Shown here: one piece after another, positions 27,401 to 35,520 of the stretch
How positions within the stretch are numbered: position 1 is the stretch's first letter
Layout of the letters: every line of letters starts with the position of its first letter
Assembly (NCBI GenBank): GCA_041484195.1
Contig: JBGPHC010000001.1
Coordinates: 62,001 to 126,000 of the forward strand
Length of the DNA stretch: 64,000 bases
Reading direction: 5' to 3'
Source of the DNA: PSRI01 sp041484195
Lineage (GTDB): Bacteria; Bacteroidota; Bacteroidia; Chitinophagales; Chitinophagaceae
Made by a program: the position numbers and the translations under genes
The notes under the pieces: model-generated
The model's database searches: none
What the model was told of the DNA's origin: nothing
What the model saw: the letters and a program-made list of their open reading frames with translations, nothing else

Positions 27401-27869
27401 CCTGAATTGTATCTCCGGCTTTGATCCGGATCATTCTGGAGGAAATGGATTTGCGCATCACCACCTTTTCGAAAAGAGCGTCGGGATAGGTGACGATTAA
27501 TTTCTTATTTCCGCCTTCGCTAAGTTTGGTGAGTGCTTCGGTCCTCAGCATCACATGGCTGCTATTCAATAAATGGAAATTCTTCCTATTCTTGAATGAA
27601 GATGGGAAATAGAATAGGTCAAGTGCTTTTGTGAGATTTTCCAGGGTATTGTGGAAATAAGCGGCTTCTTCGGCGTCATTTAGTATGATCAGGTGATTGA
27701 GACTTGAGGTGTGCTCATGATGGAATACTGCGGCTACGGCAAATTGGGAAGCGCTTCCGTGTAGGTCTTTTAGATAGAGTCGCTGGGGTTCAGACAATAG
27801 AATCCTGTCCGCAATCTGGAAAATGCGGGGATCTTTCAAATACCCTTCCAACAACAGATTCAGATTCAT
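24468..27869 (-). CDS. mfd: Transcription-repair coupling factor
   Basis: Removes stalled RNA polymerase from damaged DNA and recruits UvrA. The 1133 residues show, in order, the UvrB-like N-terminal module, the RNA-polymerase-interacting CarD-like domain near residue 480 (LQSGDYVTHMDHGVGIY), and the SF2/RecG-like motor: Walker A GDVGFGKTE, DEEQ box VLVIDEEQKFGVGHKEKI, TATPIPRTL and HQLRGRAGRSNRKAFC. The C-terminal TRCF domain follows (DLEILIPDYYVENINERLSLY begins this region). It is full length. It faces away from a 494-base spacer. Confidence 0.98.
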   Translation of the reverse strand: MNLNLLLEGYLKDPRIFQIADRILLSEPQRLYLKDLHGSASQFAVAAVFHHEHTSSLNHLIILNDAEEAAYFHNTLENLTKALDLFYFPSSFKNRKNFHLLNSSHVMLRTEALTKLSEGGNKKLIVTYPDALFEKVVMRKSISSRMIRIKAGDTIQVDEILGRFVDYGFERTDFVYAPGQFALRGGILDIYSFGNEKPYRVELFGNDVDSIRIFDPETQLSERKLLQVTIIPNVETQFDADEKISLLDFLPENTVVWVQDWDLVREKLVGLEEDLEIYLRSLAAGGHQKDEEEDRLETREATEEDFLHASQIEEQLNSRHIIEFGYTPHFGGFEISFHTQEQPAFNRQFNLLIKDLKSWEAKKFNVYLFADNPRQLERVHSIFSDLQAEIQFTPIPVSIHAGFIDHDLKLICYTDHQIFQRYHKYSIKQAYNKNKALTLRSLRELQSGDYVTHMDHGVGIYSGLQKIEVNGKWQEAIRIIYKDNDILYVNINSLHKIAKYTGKEGSSPRINKLGSDAWQRLKEKTKTKVKEIAFDLIRLYAQRKAQPGFAHSPDNYLQTELEASFIYEDTPDQSKATADVKKDMESPHPMDRLICGDVGFGKTEVAIRASFKTCCDNKQAAILVPTTILAFQHYKTFSDRLKDFPVTVDYVNRFKSAKEKKDTLKRLEEGKIDIIIGTHAMIGKDVKFKDLGVLVIDEEQKFGVGHKEKIKTLKTNVDCLTLTATPIPRTLQFSLMGARDLSIINTPPPNRQPIQTEVMVFNEDIIRDAIYYETERGGQVFFIHNRVLGLSEVAEMIQGICPDLSIGFAHGQLEGHILEKRILDFIDRKYDVLVSTNIVESGVDIPNVNTIIVNNAHQFGLSDLHQLRGRAGRSNRKAFCYLLAPPMSTLPNDSRKRLQTLEQHSDLGSGFQIAMRDLDIRGAGNLLGGEQSGFMAEIGFEMYQKILDEAIRELKRTSFRDVFKEEIRQQEDYVQDCTIDTDLEILIPDYYVENINERLSLYTRLDNCDSEEELLQFHMELTDRFGPIPLQVEDLFATVRCRKLAVDLGFEKMVLKGGKLRCYFVNNPDSPYFESATFNNILSFIQTQTNKARLKQLARNFLLIHDDIGSMDQLYQFLSRMQRQVNKEALAKS

Positions 27870-28005
27870 CTTTTATACTAATCGCTCTGGGTGTACTCTT
27901 GCAGTAGAACTCCATTAATCGGGGCTGCAAAGATAACACTCAAAACCTTCCATTCTCCTTTAGTCTATAATTATGCGTAATGTATATCAATTCTGTCTAA
28001 TATCA

Positions 28006-28040
28006 TTGTCATAAATCAAGATCGTTCTATCTATGTTTCG
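28006..28040 (+). promoter_or_regulatory. Candidate promoter of a small transcript before the flavoprotein gene
   Basis: TTG at 28006-28008, a 23-base spacer, then TATGTTTC at 28032-28039, one mismatch from TAnnTTTG. It points rightward into the structured stretch ending in an orphan terminator at 28241. Confidence 0.3.
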
Positions 28041-28045
28041 GACCA

Positions 28046-28241
28046 TAACCAAATATGAGCCGCGCCATAAGAAATAAATAAAGTTTTTTTACCGGAAAGT
28101 TAAAATTGTAATAAAAAATTGTATTATTACTCATCAAAAATGCAGCGGTTTACTACCGTTGCCAAAACTTAAACGTCAAACGCACGATTGCTTGCCATTA
28201 ATTTGGCGATTCACGGCGAAGTCATCCGGCTTCGCTTTTTT
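28046..28241 (+). ncRNA. Possible small RNA or mRNA leader with terminator
   Basis: No protein gene occupies 27870-28363. The region contains GCAGCGGT-TTACT-ACCGTTGC (28142-28162, an 8-bp stem with one GU), GCCA-TTAATT-TGGC (28194-28207) and a perfect terminator at 28216-28241. A possible promoter at 28006-28040 gives a transcript of about 190 bases. The terminator has no protein gene to terminate on its strand, so either a free small RNA or an attenuated leader for the downstream flavoprotein is likely. A 10-codon frame, MQRFTTVAKT, starts at 28140. The 5' end given here is a guess. Confidence 0.4.
28216..28241 (+). terminator. Orphan intrinsic terminator
   Basis: GCGAAG (28216-28221) and CTTCGC (28230-28235) pair perfectly around an 8-base loop and are followed by six T. 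No rightward gene precedes it, since mfd diverges. Confidence 0.8.
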
Positions 28242-28363
28242 CTTGCCCCGGCAATACTGCCAGGAACCAGGCAGATGCTGTGTTTGTAGTCTGAGTATTT
28301 GCATCCATTACAATTAATTTCCACACTCAACCCCGTTTTGTATATTACTTAAAATTTAGGTCA

Positions 28364-29083
28364 ATGGCTTTATTACCATGGCGAAAGGGAATCATCAGAA
28401 GCATAGAGCATGAAGCTGATCAAACCAGGCGCTTTTTGATTGAAATACCTGAATTGGAAAAATTCGATTTTACACCGGGGCAATTTGTTACGCTGGATCT
28501 CCCCATTCACGAGCAGGCCAGCAAGCGTTGGAGAAGCTATTCTATTGCATCCTGGCCCAATGGAACCAATGTTTTTGAACTGGTGATTGTCCTGTTGGAG
28601 GGAGGAGCAGGTACAAACTATCTCTTCAATTACTGTTCGGTTGGCACCGAGCTCATTTTAAGAGGAGCGTTGGGCGTTTTCACTTTGCCAGAAAAGCTGG
28701 ACAAAGACATTTACCTGATCTGTACCGGTACGGGCATCGCGCCATTCCGAAGCATGATCAATTACATCAACATTCATAATACACCACACCAGGATATCTA
28801 TCTCATATTCGGGTGCCGGAAAAAAGCCAACCTCCTGTACTATGAAGAAATGCAAAGATTGACCACCCTGGTTCCTGATTTTCATTATTTGCCCACCCTT
28901 TCACGTGAAGAGTGGGAAGGACATACTGGTTATGTCCATTCCATTTACGAGGAATTGACTCAGTACAAAAAACCATCCGCGTTTTTCCTTTGTGGTTGGA
29001 AAAATATGATTGATGAAGCCAAACAAAGGATCTTGGCATTGGGTTACGACAGAAAATCAATTCACCAGGAACTTTATGGTTAG
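28364..29083 (+). CDS. Ferredoxin-NADP reductase-like FAD oxidoreductase
   Basis: A 239-residue flavoprotein with the FNR fold: an FAD barrel with RSYSIAS (the RxYS motif), and an NAD(P)H-binding half with CTGTGIAPFRSM and FGCRKKANLLYY. The C-terminus QELYG and the segment FLCGWKNMIDEAK fit the ferredoxin/flavodoxin-NADP reductase and oxygenase-reductase group. No [2Fe-2S] domain is attached, so it must work with a separate carrier such as ferredoxin. The next gene starts 14 bases after its stop, so they are co-transcribed. Possible control by the upstream terminator is discussed there. Confidence 0.88.
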   Translation: MALLPWRKGIIRSIEHEADQTRRFLIEIPELEKFDFTPGQFVTLDLPIHEQASKRWRSYSIASWPNGTNVFELVIVLLEGGAGTNYLFNYCSVGTELILRGALGVFTLPEKLDKDIYLICTGTGIAPFRSMINYINIHNTPHQDIYLIFGCRKKANLLYYEEMQRLTTLVPDFHYLPTLSREEWEGHTGYVHSIYEELTQYKKPSAFFLCGWKNMIDEAKQRILALGYDRKSIHQELYG

Positions 29084-29097
29084 TGGATCCAATTAAT

Positions 29098-29862
29098 ATG
29101 TTCATCATTAGCAAAATTGTAAACTATTTTCTGAGCCCCGAGATATGGATCATGGCCATTCTCCTATGGGCATGGTTTGCCAAAGATCCAAAACGAAAGA
29201 TAAAATTATACAGAGCTGGGATCATCATGCTCCTTTTCTTCACAAATCCTTTTGTCATAAACCAACTCATCCTGGCATACCAGGAAGAAAGATTTGAGCC
29301 GGGCCCGACGAATCAATATGCTGCTGGCATTTTATTGGGAGGTCTGGTGAGTTATGACAGGAAAAATGATAAGGCTTATTTCAGTGAGGCCTCAGACCGG
29401 TTCATACAAACTGCCCGCTTGTATAAGACGGGCCACATAAAAAAAATCCTCATTTCGGGTGGAAACGGCACCATTTTTCAGAGGCGTAATTTCCGTGAAG
29501 CCGATTTTTTGAAGGACCAGTTGAAGGATATTGGCATTCCCGATTCTGACATTTATATCGAAAGAAATAGCCGAAACACTTTTGAGAATGCGGTTTACAG
29601 CAAAAAGATCCTGGACTCCCTGAATTTGCAGGGCCCTTTTCTATTGATATCTTCCGCCATGCACCTGCCTCGCGCGAAAAGAATATTCAAGAAGCAGGGG
29701 CTGGATGTGCAGCCTTTTGCGTGCGCTTTTGCGGCTAAGCCTTCGGGTGATAATTTTATGGAAGATAATATCATTCCCAAGGCCGGCGCCTTATTGGGCT
29801 GGCATTTCTACCTGAAAGAGATAGTGGGGCTGCTGCAAACAAAGATCAGCGGCAAAGGCTGA
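29098..29862 (+). CDS. YdcF-family (DUF218) membrane-anchored protein
   Basis: About 254 residues with two N-terminal membrane segments (IVNYFLSPEIWIMAILLWAW and YRAGIIMLLFFTNPFVINQL), then a DUF218 domain. Motifs include AGILLGGL, LISGGNG and the ERNSRNTFENA block with conserved Glu, Ser and Asn, and LLISSAMHLPRA. Family members such as SanA, ElyC and YdcF act in envelope biogenesis, but the reaction is unclear. The ATG at 29098 is preferred over a GTG at 29083 that overlaps the previous stop. It follows the flavoprotein gene closely and converges on glyS. Confidence 0.88.
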   Translation: MFIISKIVNYFLSPEIWIMAILLWAWFAKDPKRKIKLYRAGIIMLLFFTNPFVINQLILAYQEERFEPGPTNQYAAGILLGGLVSYDRKNDKAYFSEASDRFIQTARLYKTGHIKKILISGGNGTIFQRRNFREADFLKDQLKDIGIPDSDIYIERNSRNTFENAVYSKKILDSLNLQGPFLLISSAMHLPRAKRIFKKQGLDVQPFACAFAAKPSGDNFMEDNIIPKAGALLGWHFYLKEIVGLLQTKISGKG

Positions 29863-29881
29863 TCAATGACAGAGGGAAATT

Positions 29882-31315
29882 TCATTTAATTTTTTCCTTC
29901 ACAATTTCCTTAACTCTTGCTATAGGGATTCTTTCCTGTTCCATACTGTCGCGGTAACGGATCGTCACTGTCTGATCTTCCCTGGTCTGGTGGTCAATGG
30001 TGATGCAGAACGGCGTTCCTATGGCGTCCATACGACGATACCTTTTACCGATGGCATCCTTTTCTTCATAAAAACAATAGAACTCCTCCCGGCAAACCTT
30101 CATTATATCCCTTCCTATTTCAGGCAGGCCGTCTTTTTTTAACAAGGGCAGAATGGCCAATTTAATGGGCGCGATTTTGGGCGGGAATTTCATGACAATC
30201 CTTGTATCGTTCGTTCCATTCTCTTTGTGAATTATTTCTTCGGTATAGGATTCACTGAGAACTACCAGGCAGGTCCTGTCGAGCCCAATGGAAGTCTCAA
30301 CCACAAAGGGAGTATAATTCTTGTTGATCTCGGGATCGAAGTACTGCATTTTCTTGCCGCTGAATTCCTGATGCCTTCTGAGATCATAATCAGTCCGGGA
30401 ATGAATTCCCTCCACCTCCTTGAATCCAAAAGGAAATTCAAATTCAATATCCACGGCTGCATTTGCGTAGTGAGCCAGTTTCACATGGTCATGAAACCGG
30501 TATTTGCTTTTATCGAAGCCGAGGCTCAGGTGCCAGTTCAGCCTTTCCTGTTTCCAATATTCATACCATTCCAGTTCGGTCCCGGGCCGGCAGAAGAATT
30601 GCATTTCCATCTGTTCGAATTCCCTCATCCTGAATATGAATTGGCGGGCCACGATTTCATTCCGGAAGGCTTTACCTACCTGAGCGATACCAAAAGGTAT
30701 TTTCATCCGGGCGCTTTTCTGCACATTGAGGAAGTTGACAAAAATACCCTGTGCCGTTTCAGGCCTCAGATATATCGTGTCCGATTCTTCGGCTACTGAA
30801 CCCAGTTGGGTGCTGAACATCAGGTTAAATTGGCGTACGTCCGTCCAGTTAGCCGTTCCGCTTACACTGCATTTGATCTTATTGTCTGTAATGAGTTTTT
30901 TGATGCCGGAAAAATCTTCCGTGGCTAGCAATTGATCCATTTGGGCGAGCAAGGCGCTGGCTTCGGCGGCGGGCAGCGTTTCTGCGAAGCCCTCAATCAG
31001 GTGGTCCACGCGATAACGCTTCTTGCTGTCTTTATTATCAATCATGGGATCGCTGAAATTGTCCACATGGCCGGAAGCCTTCCAGGTTGTGGGATGCATG
31101 AATATGGCAGCATCAATGCCTACGATATTCTCGTGCATCTGCGTCATGTTCTTCCACCAATAGTCGCGAATATTTTTCTTCAGTTCACTACCCCAGGGTC
31201 CATAGTCATAAACTGCGCTGAGTCCGTCATAAATTTCACTGCTTGGAAAAACAAATCCGTATTCCTTGGCGTGTGCAATTACAGCCTGGAATTTGTTATT
31301 ATCATTGCTTGCCAT
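29882..31315 (-). CDS. glyS: Glycyl-tRNA synthetase, dimeric class II type
   Basis: Charges tRNA-Gly with glycine. The start at 31315 (MASNDNNKFQAVIAHAKEYG) gives 477 residues; a longer frame from 31366 adds an atypical N-terminus. Class II motifs are visible: GPWGSELKKNIRDYWW, motif 2 FRNEIVARQFIFRMREFEQ and motif 3 SIGLDRT. The anticodon-binding domain at the end carries IGKRYRRMDAIGTPFCITID. It is the alpha2 form, not the glyQ-glyS alpha2beta2 type. The 3' end is 20 bases from the convergent YdcF gene. Confidence 0.97.
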   Translation of the reverse strand: MASNDNNKFQAVIAHAKEYGFVFPSSEIYDGLSAVYDYGPWGSELKKNIRDYWWKNMTQMHENIVGIDAAIFMHPTTWKASGHVDNFSDPMIDNKDSKKRYRVDHLIEGFAETLPAAEASALLAQMDQLLATEDFSGIKKLITDNKIKCSVSGTANWTDVRQFNLMFSTQLGSVAEESDTIYLRPETAQGIFVNFLNVQKSARMKIPFGIAQVGKAFRNEIVARQFIFRMREFEQMEMQFFCRPGTELEWYEYWKQERLNWHLSLGFDKSKYRFHDHVKLAHYANAAVDIEFEFPFGFKEVEGIHSRTDYDLRRHQEFSGKKMQYFDPEINKNYTPFVVETSIGLDRTCLVVLSESYTEEIIHKENGTNDTRIVMKFPPKIAPIKLAILPLLKKDGLPEIGRDIMKVCREEFYCFYEEKDAIGKRYRRMDAIGTPFCITIDHQTREDQTVTIRYRDSMEQERIPIARVKEIVKEKIK

Positions 31316-31419
31316 AGCCGTCAAAGATAAGCGTTTGGAGGGGATTGGATAATGGAGGGAATACAAATTTTGTGTGTATCCTGGTATGATTTTACAGGTG
31401 GGCAGTGGACCTTAACGGG

Positions 31420-31755
31420 TCAATCATTTAATTTTTCGTTGTCCCGGTGCCTTGACTGGTCACGGGAATTTTTCTTTTCAAAATTTTTCTGAAGGGCCTC
31501 GGTGAGATCGATGCCGGTTTGGTTGGCGAGGCATATCAGTACCCAAAGCACATCCGCCATCTCGTCTGCAAGATTCTTGCCTTTGTCGGATTCCTTGAAT
31601 GATTGTTCACCATATGTTCTAACCATCAGCCTGGCTAATTCTCCCACTTCTTCCATCAAAATTCCAAGGTTGGTCAGCTCATTGAAATAACGAACGCCAA
31701 CAGTAGAAATCCAACGGTCAACTTCGAGTTGGGCTTGTTTCAAAGTGATTTCCAT
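31420..31755 (-). CDS. MazG-like nucleotide pyrophosphohydrolase
   Basis: A 111-residue all-helical protein. EEVGELARLM followed about 22 residues later by DEMADVLWVL gives the paired acidic motifs (EExxE and ExxD) that bind magnesium in MazG and related dUTPase-like pyrophosphohydrolases. Such proteins hydrolyse noncanonical nucleoside triphosphates; the substrate here cannot be read. It is 105 bases upstream of glyS on the same strand. The C-terminal 15 residues are highly charged and dispensable-looking. Confidence 0.88.
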   Translation of the reverse strand: MEITLKQAQLEVDRWISTVGVRYFNELTNLGILMEEVGELARLMVRTYGEQSFKESDKGKNLADEMADVLWVLICLANQTGIDLTEALQKNFEKKNSRDQSRHRDNEKLND

Positions 31756-31834
31756 AAAAGAATTGATTCGGTGATCAGGATCTAAATTATGACAATGTAC
31801 ACCAGATTATTTCATCGGGAGCAGGCAGCCATTT

Positions 31835-34333
31835 CTAGAAAACAAGCCTGAAGCTTCCGAAAATGCCAAATCTTTCAGACTTCTTATCAGATGGGAGCCG
31901 GGGGAACAGACGCCAGACCAGATCCAGCCGGAATACCTTGAGAATATTATCAACGCCGGTCCCCAATTCCATATACGCCTTTCCATTGAGGGTCTTAAAG
32001 GCAGTGTCGCTCACATAATTGTAGTCCCGGTTTGCCTGGCTCAGGTCGGCCCACATCAGTTTTGCATTCCAGAATTGGCGGAACTTCAGCAGGCGCGTGA
32101 TGGGAATTAACCTGAATAATCCATTACCGATATTGTGTTCAATATTGATGCCCGCATAACGGTCGCTCAGGTATTCATATCGGGTCATCAGGTTGAACGC
32201 ATATTTATTGTAGTACCAATAATTATTTCCAGGGTGCAGTTCCAGCAACATATAGGGAAGGGTGCCATATACTCTGCCTCCATACACATTATAATAAAAG
32301 CTTCCGAAGGGTGGTATTTTCTGGTAGTCTGAAATACTGGCCTGAAGTTTACCATATCGGTAGCTGCTCTTGAAAACACCGGGTATGCCGCGCGAATACC
32401 TCAATTCTACTATTGGGTAATCACTACCCAGACTGATCCGCGAAAAAGTGTTTTCGAGGAATTTTTCGAGATAGGCGAAACGGACTCTCAGGCCCAATTC
32501 AAAATTATCCAGCGAATAGCCTCCGTTTTCAGAAGGAAATTTTCCCTTATCGGGGAGATTCAGCACGGGATCATATCTTGTGTGGGATGCATTCAGAGAT
32601 ACGGAAAAACCATTGACCCATTCTTTGAAATATTCTACCTTCTCACGCTTCAGCTTCATATAACGGTATTGAATACCTGGCTTTCGCAAAGCAAATGCAA
32701 AAATATTATCCGACGCCACTTCGTCATAGTAGGCCTGGCCATGATCTATATCGTTCAGGTAAGAAACATGAATATGGCTTCTGGGAGACCTGTTGAATAA
32801 ATACAATGTTTCAAACTCGCCTTTCAGTTTCTCGTCTTTAAATCCATAAGCCAGATAGGCGGCAAAATACATTTTCTTGCTGAACCCGCTATTGGTTCCC
32901 AGGTCCCATCGAACGCGGGTTCCTTCATACAGGTTGCCGCTGATCCAGTTGTACCAGGGCCCTATCTGGTAATTACCCACATTCCTGTAACCGGTGCCTA
33001 TGAAATTCACCAATTCCGTCAATCGCCTGAAACGCGGCAACCCCATCAGGGTGTCAATCATTTTATAAATATTCTTTTCATTCCGGTTGAGGTCTTCGTG
33101 CCTGGCCTGGGACCAATATTGATCCGATTGATTCTTTGATTCCGGAGGCATGACGACTTCCTCCTTGACCTTATTCTCATTTAATGCATCCAATACGGAA
33201 CTGTCATTGATTACAATATTCCGGTAGGTGGTGGTTTTCCTTCCAATAAAATTGCCCAATTTCTTGCCGAGTAGCACAAAATCCGCCACGAACTTGTCCT
33301 TGGCGAGAAACCATACCGAATCATTCACCAATTGGTATTCCTGCACCAGGTCAAGTTTTTCAATGAAATTGATGTTCGCGCCTTCGGCTACACGAAGATT
33401 CATTTTCATAACAGCAAAAGAGGAATCGGCAATCCACGCGTCGCCTTGGAAGGTGTTTTCTCCTCTGTGCTTGGGATTGAAAACAAAATGGAAAAAACGC
33501 CGGCCTCCGATGTATTGAGTGTCTGGCACACGGTAATTATAATATGCGCTCCCATTGTCGCTGATGGGGCTTACAAAATCCCGGTCAAATACGGGGATGA
33601 AATTCTTATACACGTTTACATTCTGGTCCATGCCACCCAATAGCTTTGCCACACTTTCATTTTCAAATCCGATGGTCTTTACCGCTTTGAAAACTTCCCT
33701 TCGCCTGAGTGGGTTTTTTTGATAATAATAGTTGGAGATGGCTTCTGTGAGATAGAGGGGCAGGAAGGGATCCTTTTCAGATACACTGTCCACATTATTG
33801 AAGACAAATTTAAAGGATCGAATCCCTGGAATCCTGCTCAGGCGATCCTTATTTACTTTATTGATATCTGCTTCCAGCTTGTTGTACAACTCATAGGAGT
33901 AATTTTCAAATTTGGCCCGGTCGTTCTTTGGTTTGTTACGCACTATCTTCCTCCACAGGATCAGTCCCCTTCCGATCCTGCTCTTCACGATCACTTCCGT
34001 ATTTCTTTTCCCTCTTTCCAGGTTCACCAATAAATGGATCGTGTCCTGCCGGGTATCCAAACCAATCTTGAAGTCCTCATAACCCACGTAAGTGACTACC
34101 AGAGTGTCTGAAGGCCAATGACTGAAATGGAAGGAGAAATTGCCGGCGGAATCGCTGACGGCGCCAATGGAGCTGTTCCTGAAAGTTACAGACGCGAATG
34201 GGATTCTCTCATCGCTGTGCGAATCCTGGATGACTCCCCGCAGGTACTTCCCCTGTGCCAACGATACTGTACAACTCAGGAATAGCAGGGTAACGGATAA
34301 CATTCCACGATAAGCAGGTGGTTTCCAACACAT
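31835..34333 (-). CDS. DUF5686 outer-membrane protein with carboxypeptidase-like regulatory domain
   Basis: About 832 residues. The chosen ATG at 34333 (MCWKPPAYRG) leads into a signal peptide with cleavage near TVSLAQ. Residues about 30-110 are a CarboxypepD_reg-like domain (GVIQDSHSDERIPFASVTF), as in TonB-dependent receptors. The rest is DUF5686, with a beta-strand-rich C-terminal half that ends in SFRLVF, a barrel-type terminus. These proteins are widespread in Bacteroidota outer membranes; no function is established. A divergent gene with an upstream palindrome starts 138 bases away. Confidence 0.88.
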   Translation of the reverse strand: MCWKPPAYRGMLSVTLLFLSCTVSLAQGKYLRGVIQDSHSDERIPFASVTFRNSSIGAVSDSAGNFSFHFSHWPSDTLVVTYVGYEDFKIGLDTRQDTIHLLVNLERGKRNTEVIVKSRIGRGLILWRKIVRNKPKNDRAKFENYSYELYNKLEADINKVNKDRLSRIPGIRSFKFVFNNVDSVSEKDPFLPLYLTEAISNYYYQKNPLRRREVFKAVKTIGFENESVAKLLGGMDQNVNVYKNFIPVFDRDFVSPISDNGSAYYNYRVPDTQYIGGRRFFHFVFNPKHRGENTFQGDAWIADSSFAVMKMNLRVAEGANINFIEKLDLVQEYQLVNDSVWFLAKDKFVADFVLLGKKLGNFIGRKTTTYRNIVINDSSVLDALNENKVKEEVVMPPESKNQSDQYWSQARHEDLNRNEKNIYKMIDTLMGLPRFRRLTELVNFIGTGYRNVGNYQIGPWYNWISGNLYEGTRVRWDLGTNSGFSKKMYFAAYLAYGFKDEKLKGEFETLYLFNRSPRSHIHVSYLNDIDHGQAYYDEVASDNIFAFALRKPGIQYRYMKLKREKVEYFKEWVNGFSVSLNASHTRYDPVLNLPDKGKFPSENGGYSLDNFELGLRVRFAYLEKFLENTFSRISLGSDYPIVELRYSRGIPGVFKSSYRYGKLQASISDYQKIPPFGSFYYNVYGGRVYGTLPYMLLELHPGNNYWYYNKYAFNLMTRYEYLSDRYAGINIEHNIGNGLFRLIPITRLLKFRQFWNAKLMWADLSQANRDYNYVSDTAFKTLNGKAYMELGTGVDNILKVFRLDLVWRLFPRLPSDKKSERFGIFGSFRLVF

Positions 34334-34420
34334 ACTGCAAATGTAAATAGACTGCAATGGATAACGGACAGGGAGGCGCAATTATTTGATGAAACTTAAC
34401 AATTGCTTCGGCAAAAAAAA

Positions 34421-34463
34421 TTTGCGAAATCCAATTCCGGATATTTACTTTGTATTTCAAAGT
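34421..34463 (+). promoter_or_regulatory. Promoter with overlapping palindromic operator (site 1)
   Basis: TTTG at 34421-34424, then TACTTTG at 34446-34452 after 21 bases, resembling the Bacteroidota promoter. ACTTTG-TATTT-CAAAGT (34447-34463) is a perfect 6-bp palindrome overlapping the -7 box and the likely start site. The same palindrome recurs at 35454-35470. A bound repressor there would block transcription. Confidence 0.6.
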
Positions 34464-34470
34464 GCTTTTT

Positions 34471-35115
34471 ATGAGCGAACAAAACCAGGGATTAGATACT
34501 CTCAAAGACATTAAGCAAATGATGGAGCGAAGCAGTCGCTTTATCAGCCTGAGCGGATTGAGCGGTATTTCCGCCGGCCTTTGCGCATTGGCTGGCGCCT
34601 GGTGGGGATCGAGCATCATTAAAAACAGCGGGGGAATTCCTTTTCTCGAAAAGCAAGCGGGACATTTCATTTCAATCCGGGAATTTATAGAAAGCCAGCT
34701 ATTCCAGGTTGCACTCGTCACCTTCATGGCTGCTTTGGTTGTGGCATTTTTTTTCACATGGCTGCGGAGCAGGAAAAATAATTTACCTATCTGGGAAATC
34801 ACTTCCAGGCGCCTTTTGTGGAATGTGGCCCTACCCATGGTCGCGGGGGGACTATACCTGCTAAAGCTCGTTCAACTGGGGTATTTTGGCATGGTCGCCC
34901 CGGGATGCCTGATATTTTATGGACTGGCCCTGGTGAATGCCAGCAAATATACACTGGGTGAGGTCAGATGGCTGGGTTATGGCAATATCATGCTTGGCAT
35001 CATCAGTTGCTGGTACCCCGGATACGGAATCTATTTTTGGGCCGCTGGTTTCGGAATATTGCATATTGTTTACGGCGCCCTGATGTGGTGGAAATATGAA
35101 AGGGTCAGTCAATAA
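34471..35115 (+). CDS. Membrane protein of the creD cluster
   Basis: A 214-residue protein starting at ATG 34471 (MSEQNQGLDTLKDIKQMMERSSRF); a TTG 21 bases upstream lies in the operator and is rejected. Four to six hydrophobic segments are visible, beginning with LSGLSGISAGLCALAGAWWG and FQVALVTFMAALVVAFFFTW. Charged MERSSRF-like N-terminal helices come first. I do not recognise a named domain; similar proteins lie beside winged-helix regulators in other Bacteroidota. It is the first gene of a unit with the regulator, 21 bases apart. Confidence 0.75.
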   Translation: MSEQNQGLDTLKDIKQMMERSSRFISLSGLSGISAGLCALAGAWWGSSIIKNSGGIPFLEKQAGHFISIREFIESQLFQVALVTFMAALVVAFFFTWLRSRKNNLPIWEITSRRLLWNVALPMVAGGLYLLKLVQLGYFGMVAPGCLIFYGLALVNASKYTLGEVRWLGYGNIMLGIISCWYPGYGIYFWAAGFGILHIVYGALMWWKYERVSQ

Positions 35116-35136
35116 GCCAATGACTACTCATTGAAC

Positions 35137-35436
35137 ATGAAGAATCCGATCGAAAATCTAAATAAAATCTTTGACAGCCGCGTGCGGCTGGGCATCATGA
35201 GTTCCCTTATGGTGAATGAGGAATTGAATTTCAACCAACTCAAAGAGATCGTGAATGTAACTGACGGTAACCTGGCATCCCATCTGAAAAACCTGGAAGA
35301 AAATGGGTATATCAAAGTTCAAAAAGGATTTATCGGCAGAAAGACCAATACTACTTATTCAGTTACCAGGGCGGGTGAAAAAGCCTTCAGGCAACACCTG
35401 GACGCGCTGGAGCAAATGATAAAATGGATGAGTTGA
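35137..35436 (+). CDS. Winged-helix transcriptional regulator
   Basis: A 99-residue single-domain DNA-binding protein. The start at ATG 35137 (MKNPIENLNKIFDSRVRLGIM) is preferred over TTG 35131. The winged helix reads RLGIMSSLMVNEELNFNQLK, recognition helix TDGNLASHLKNLEENGYIKV and wing FIGRKTNTTYSVT, as in PadR/MarR-like HTH_34 proteins. It lies between two copies of a CTTTG-N5-CAAAG palindrome, one upstream of its own unit and one before the next. So it is probably a dimeric repressor of both units. No effector-binding domain is present. Confidence 0.9.
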   Translation: MKNPIENLNKIFDSRVRLGIMSSLMVNEELNFNQLKEIVNVTDGNLASHLKNLEENGYIKVQKGFIGRKTNTTYSVTRAGEKAFRQHLDALEQMIKWMS

Positions 35437-35470
35437 TTTTTTTTGGGTATTATACTTTGAATTACAAAGC
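35433..35470 (+). promoter_or_regulatory. Promoter with overlapping palindromic operator (site 2)
   Basis: TTG at 35433-35435, 17 bases, then TACTTTG at 35453-35459. The palindrome CTTTG-AATTA-CAAAG lies at 35455-35469 and shares most of its sequence with site 1, including a following CTTTTT stretch. It overlaps the regulator stop codon region and precedes the next gene. Confidence 0.6.
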
Positions 35471-35520
35471 ACTTTTTAAAAATGATAGAGATTTTCATTC
35501 AAACTTAAAAGAGAACAAAA

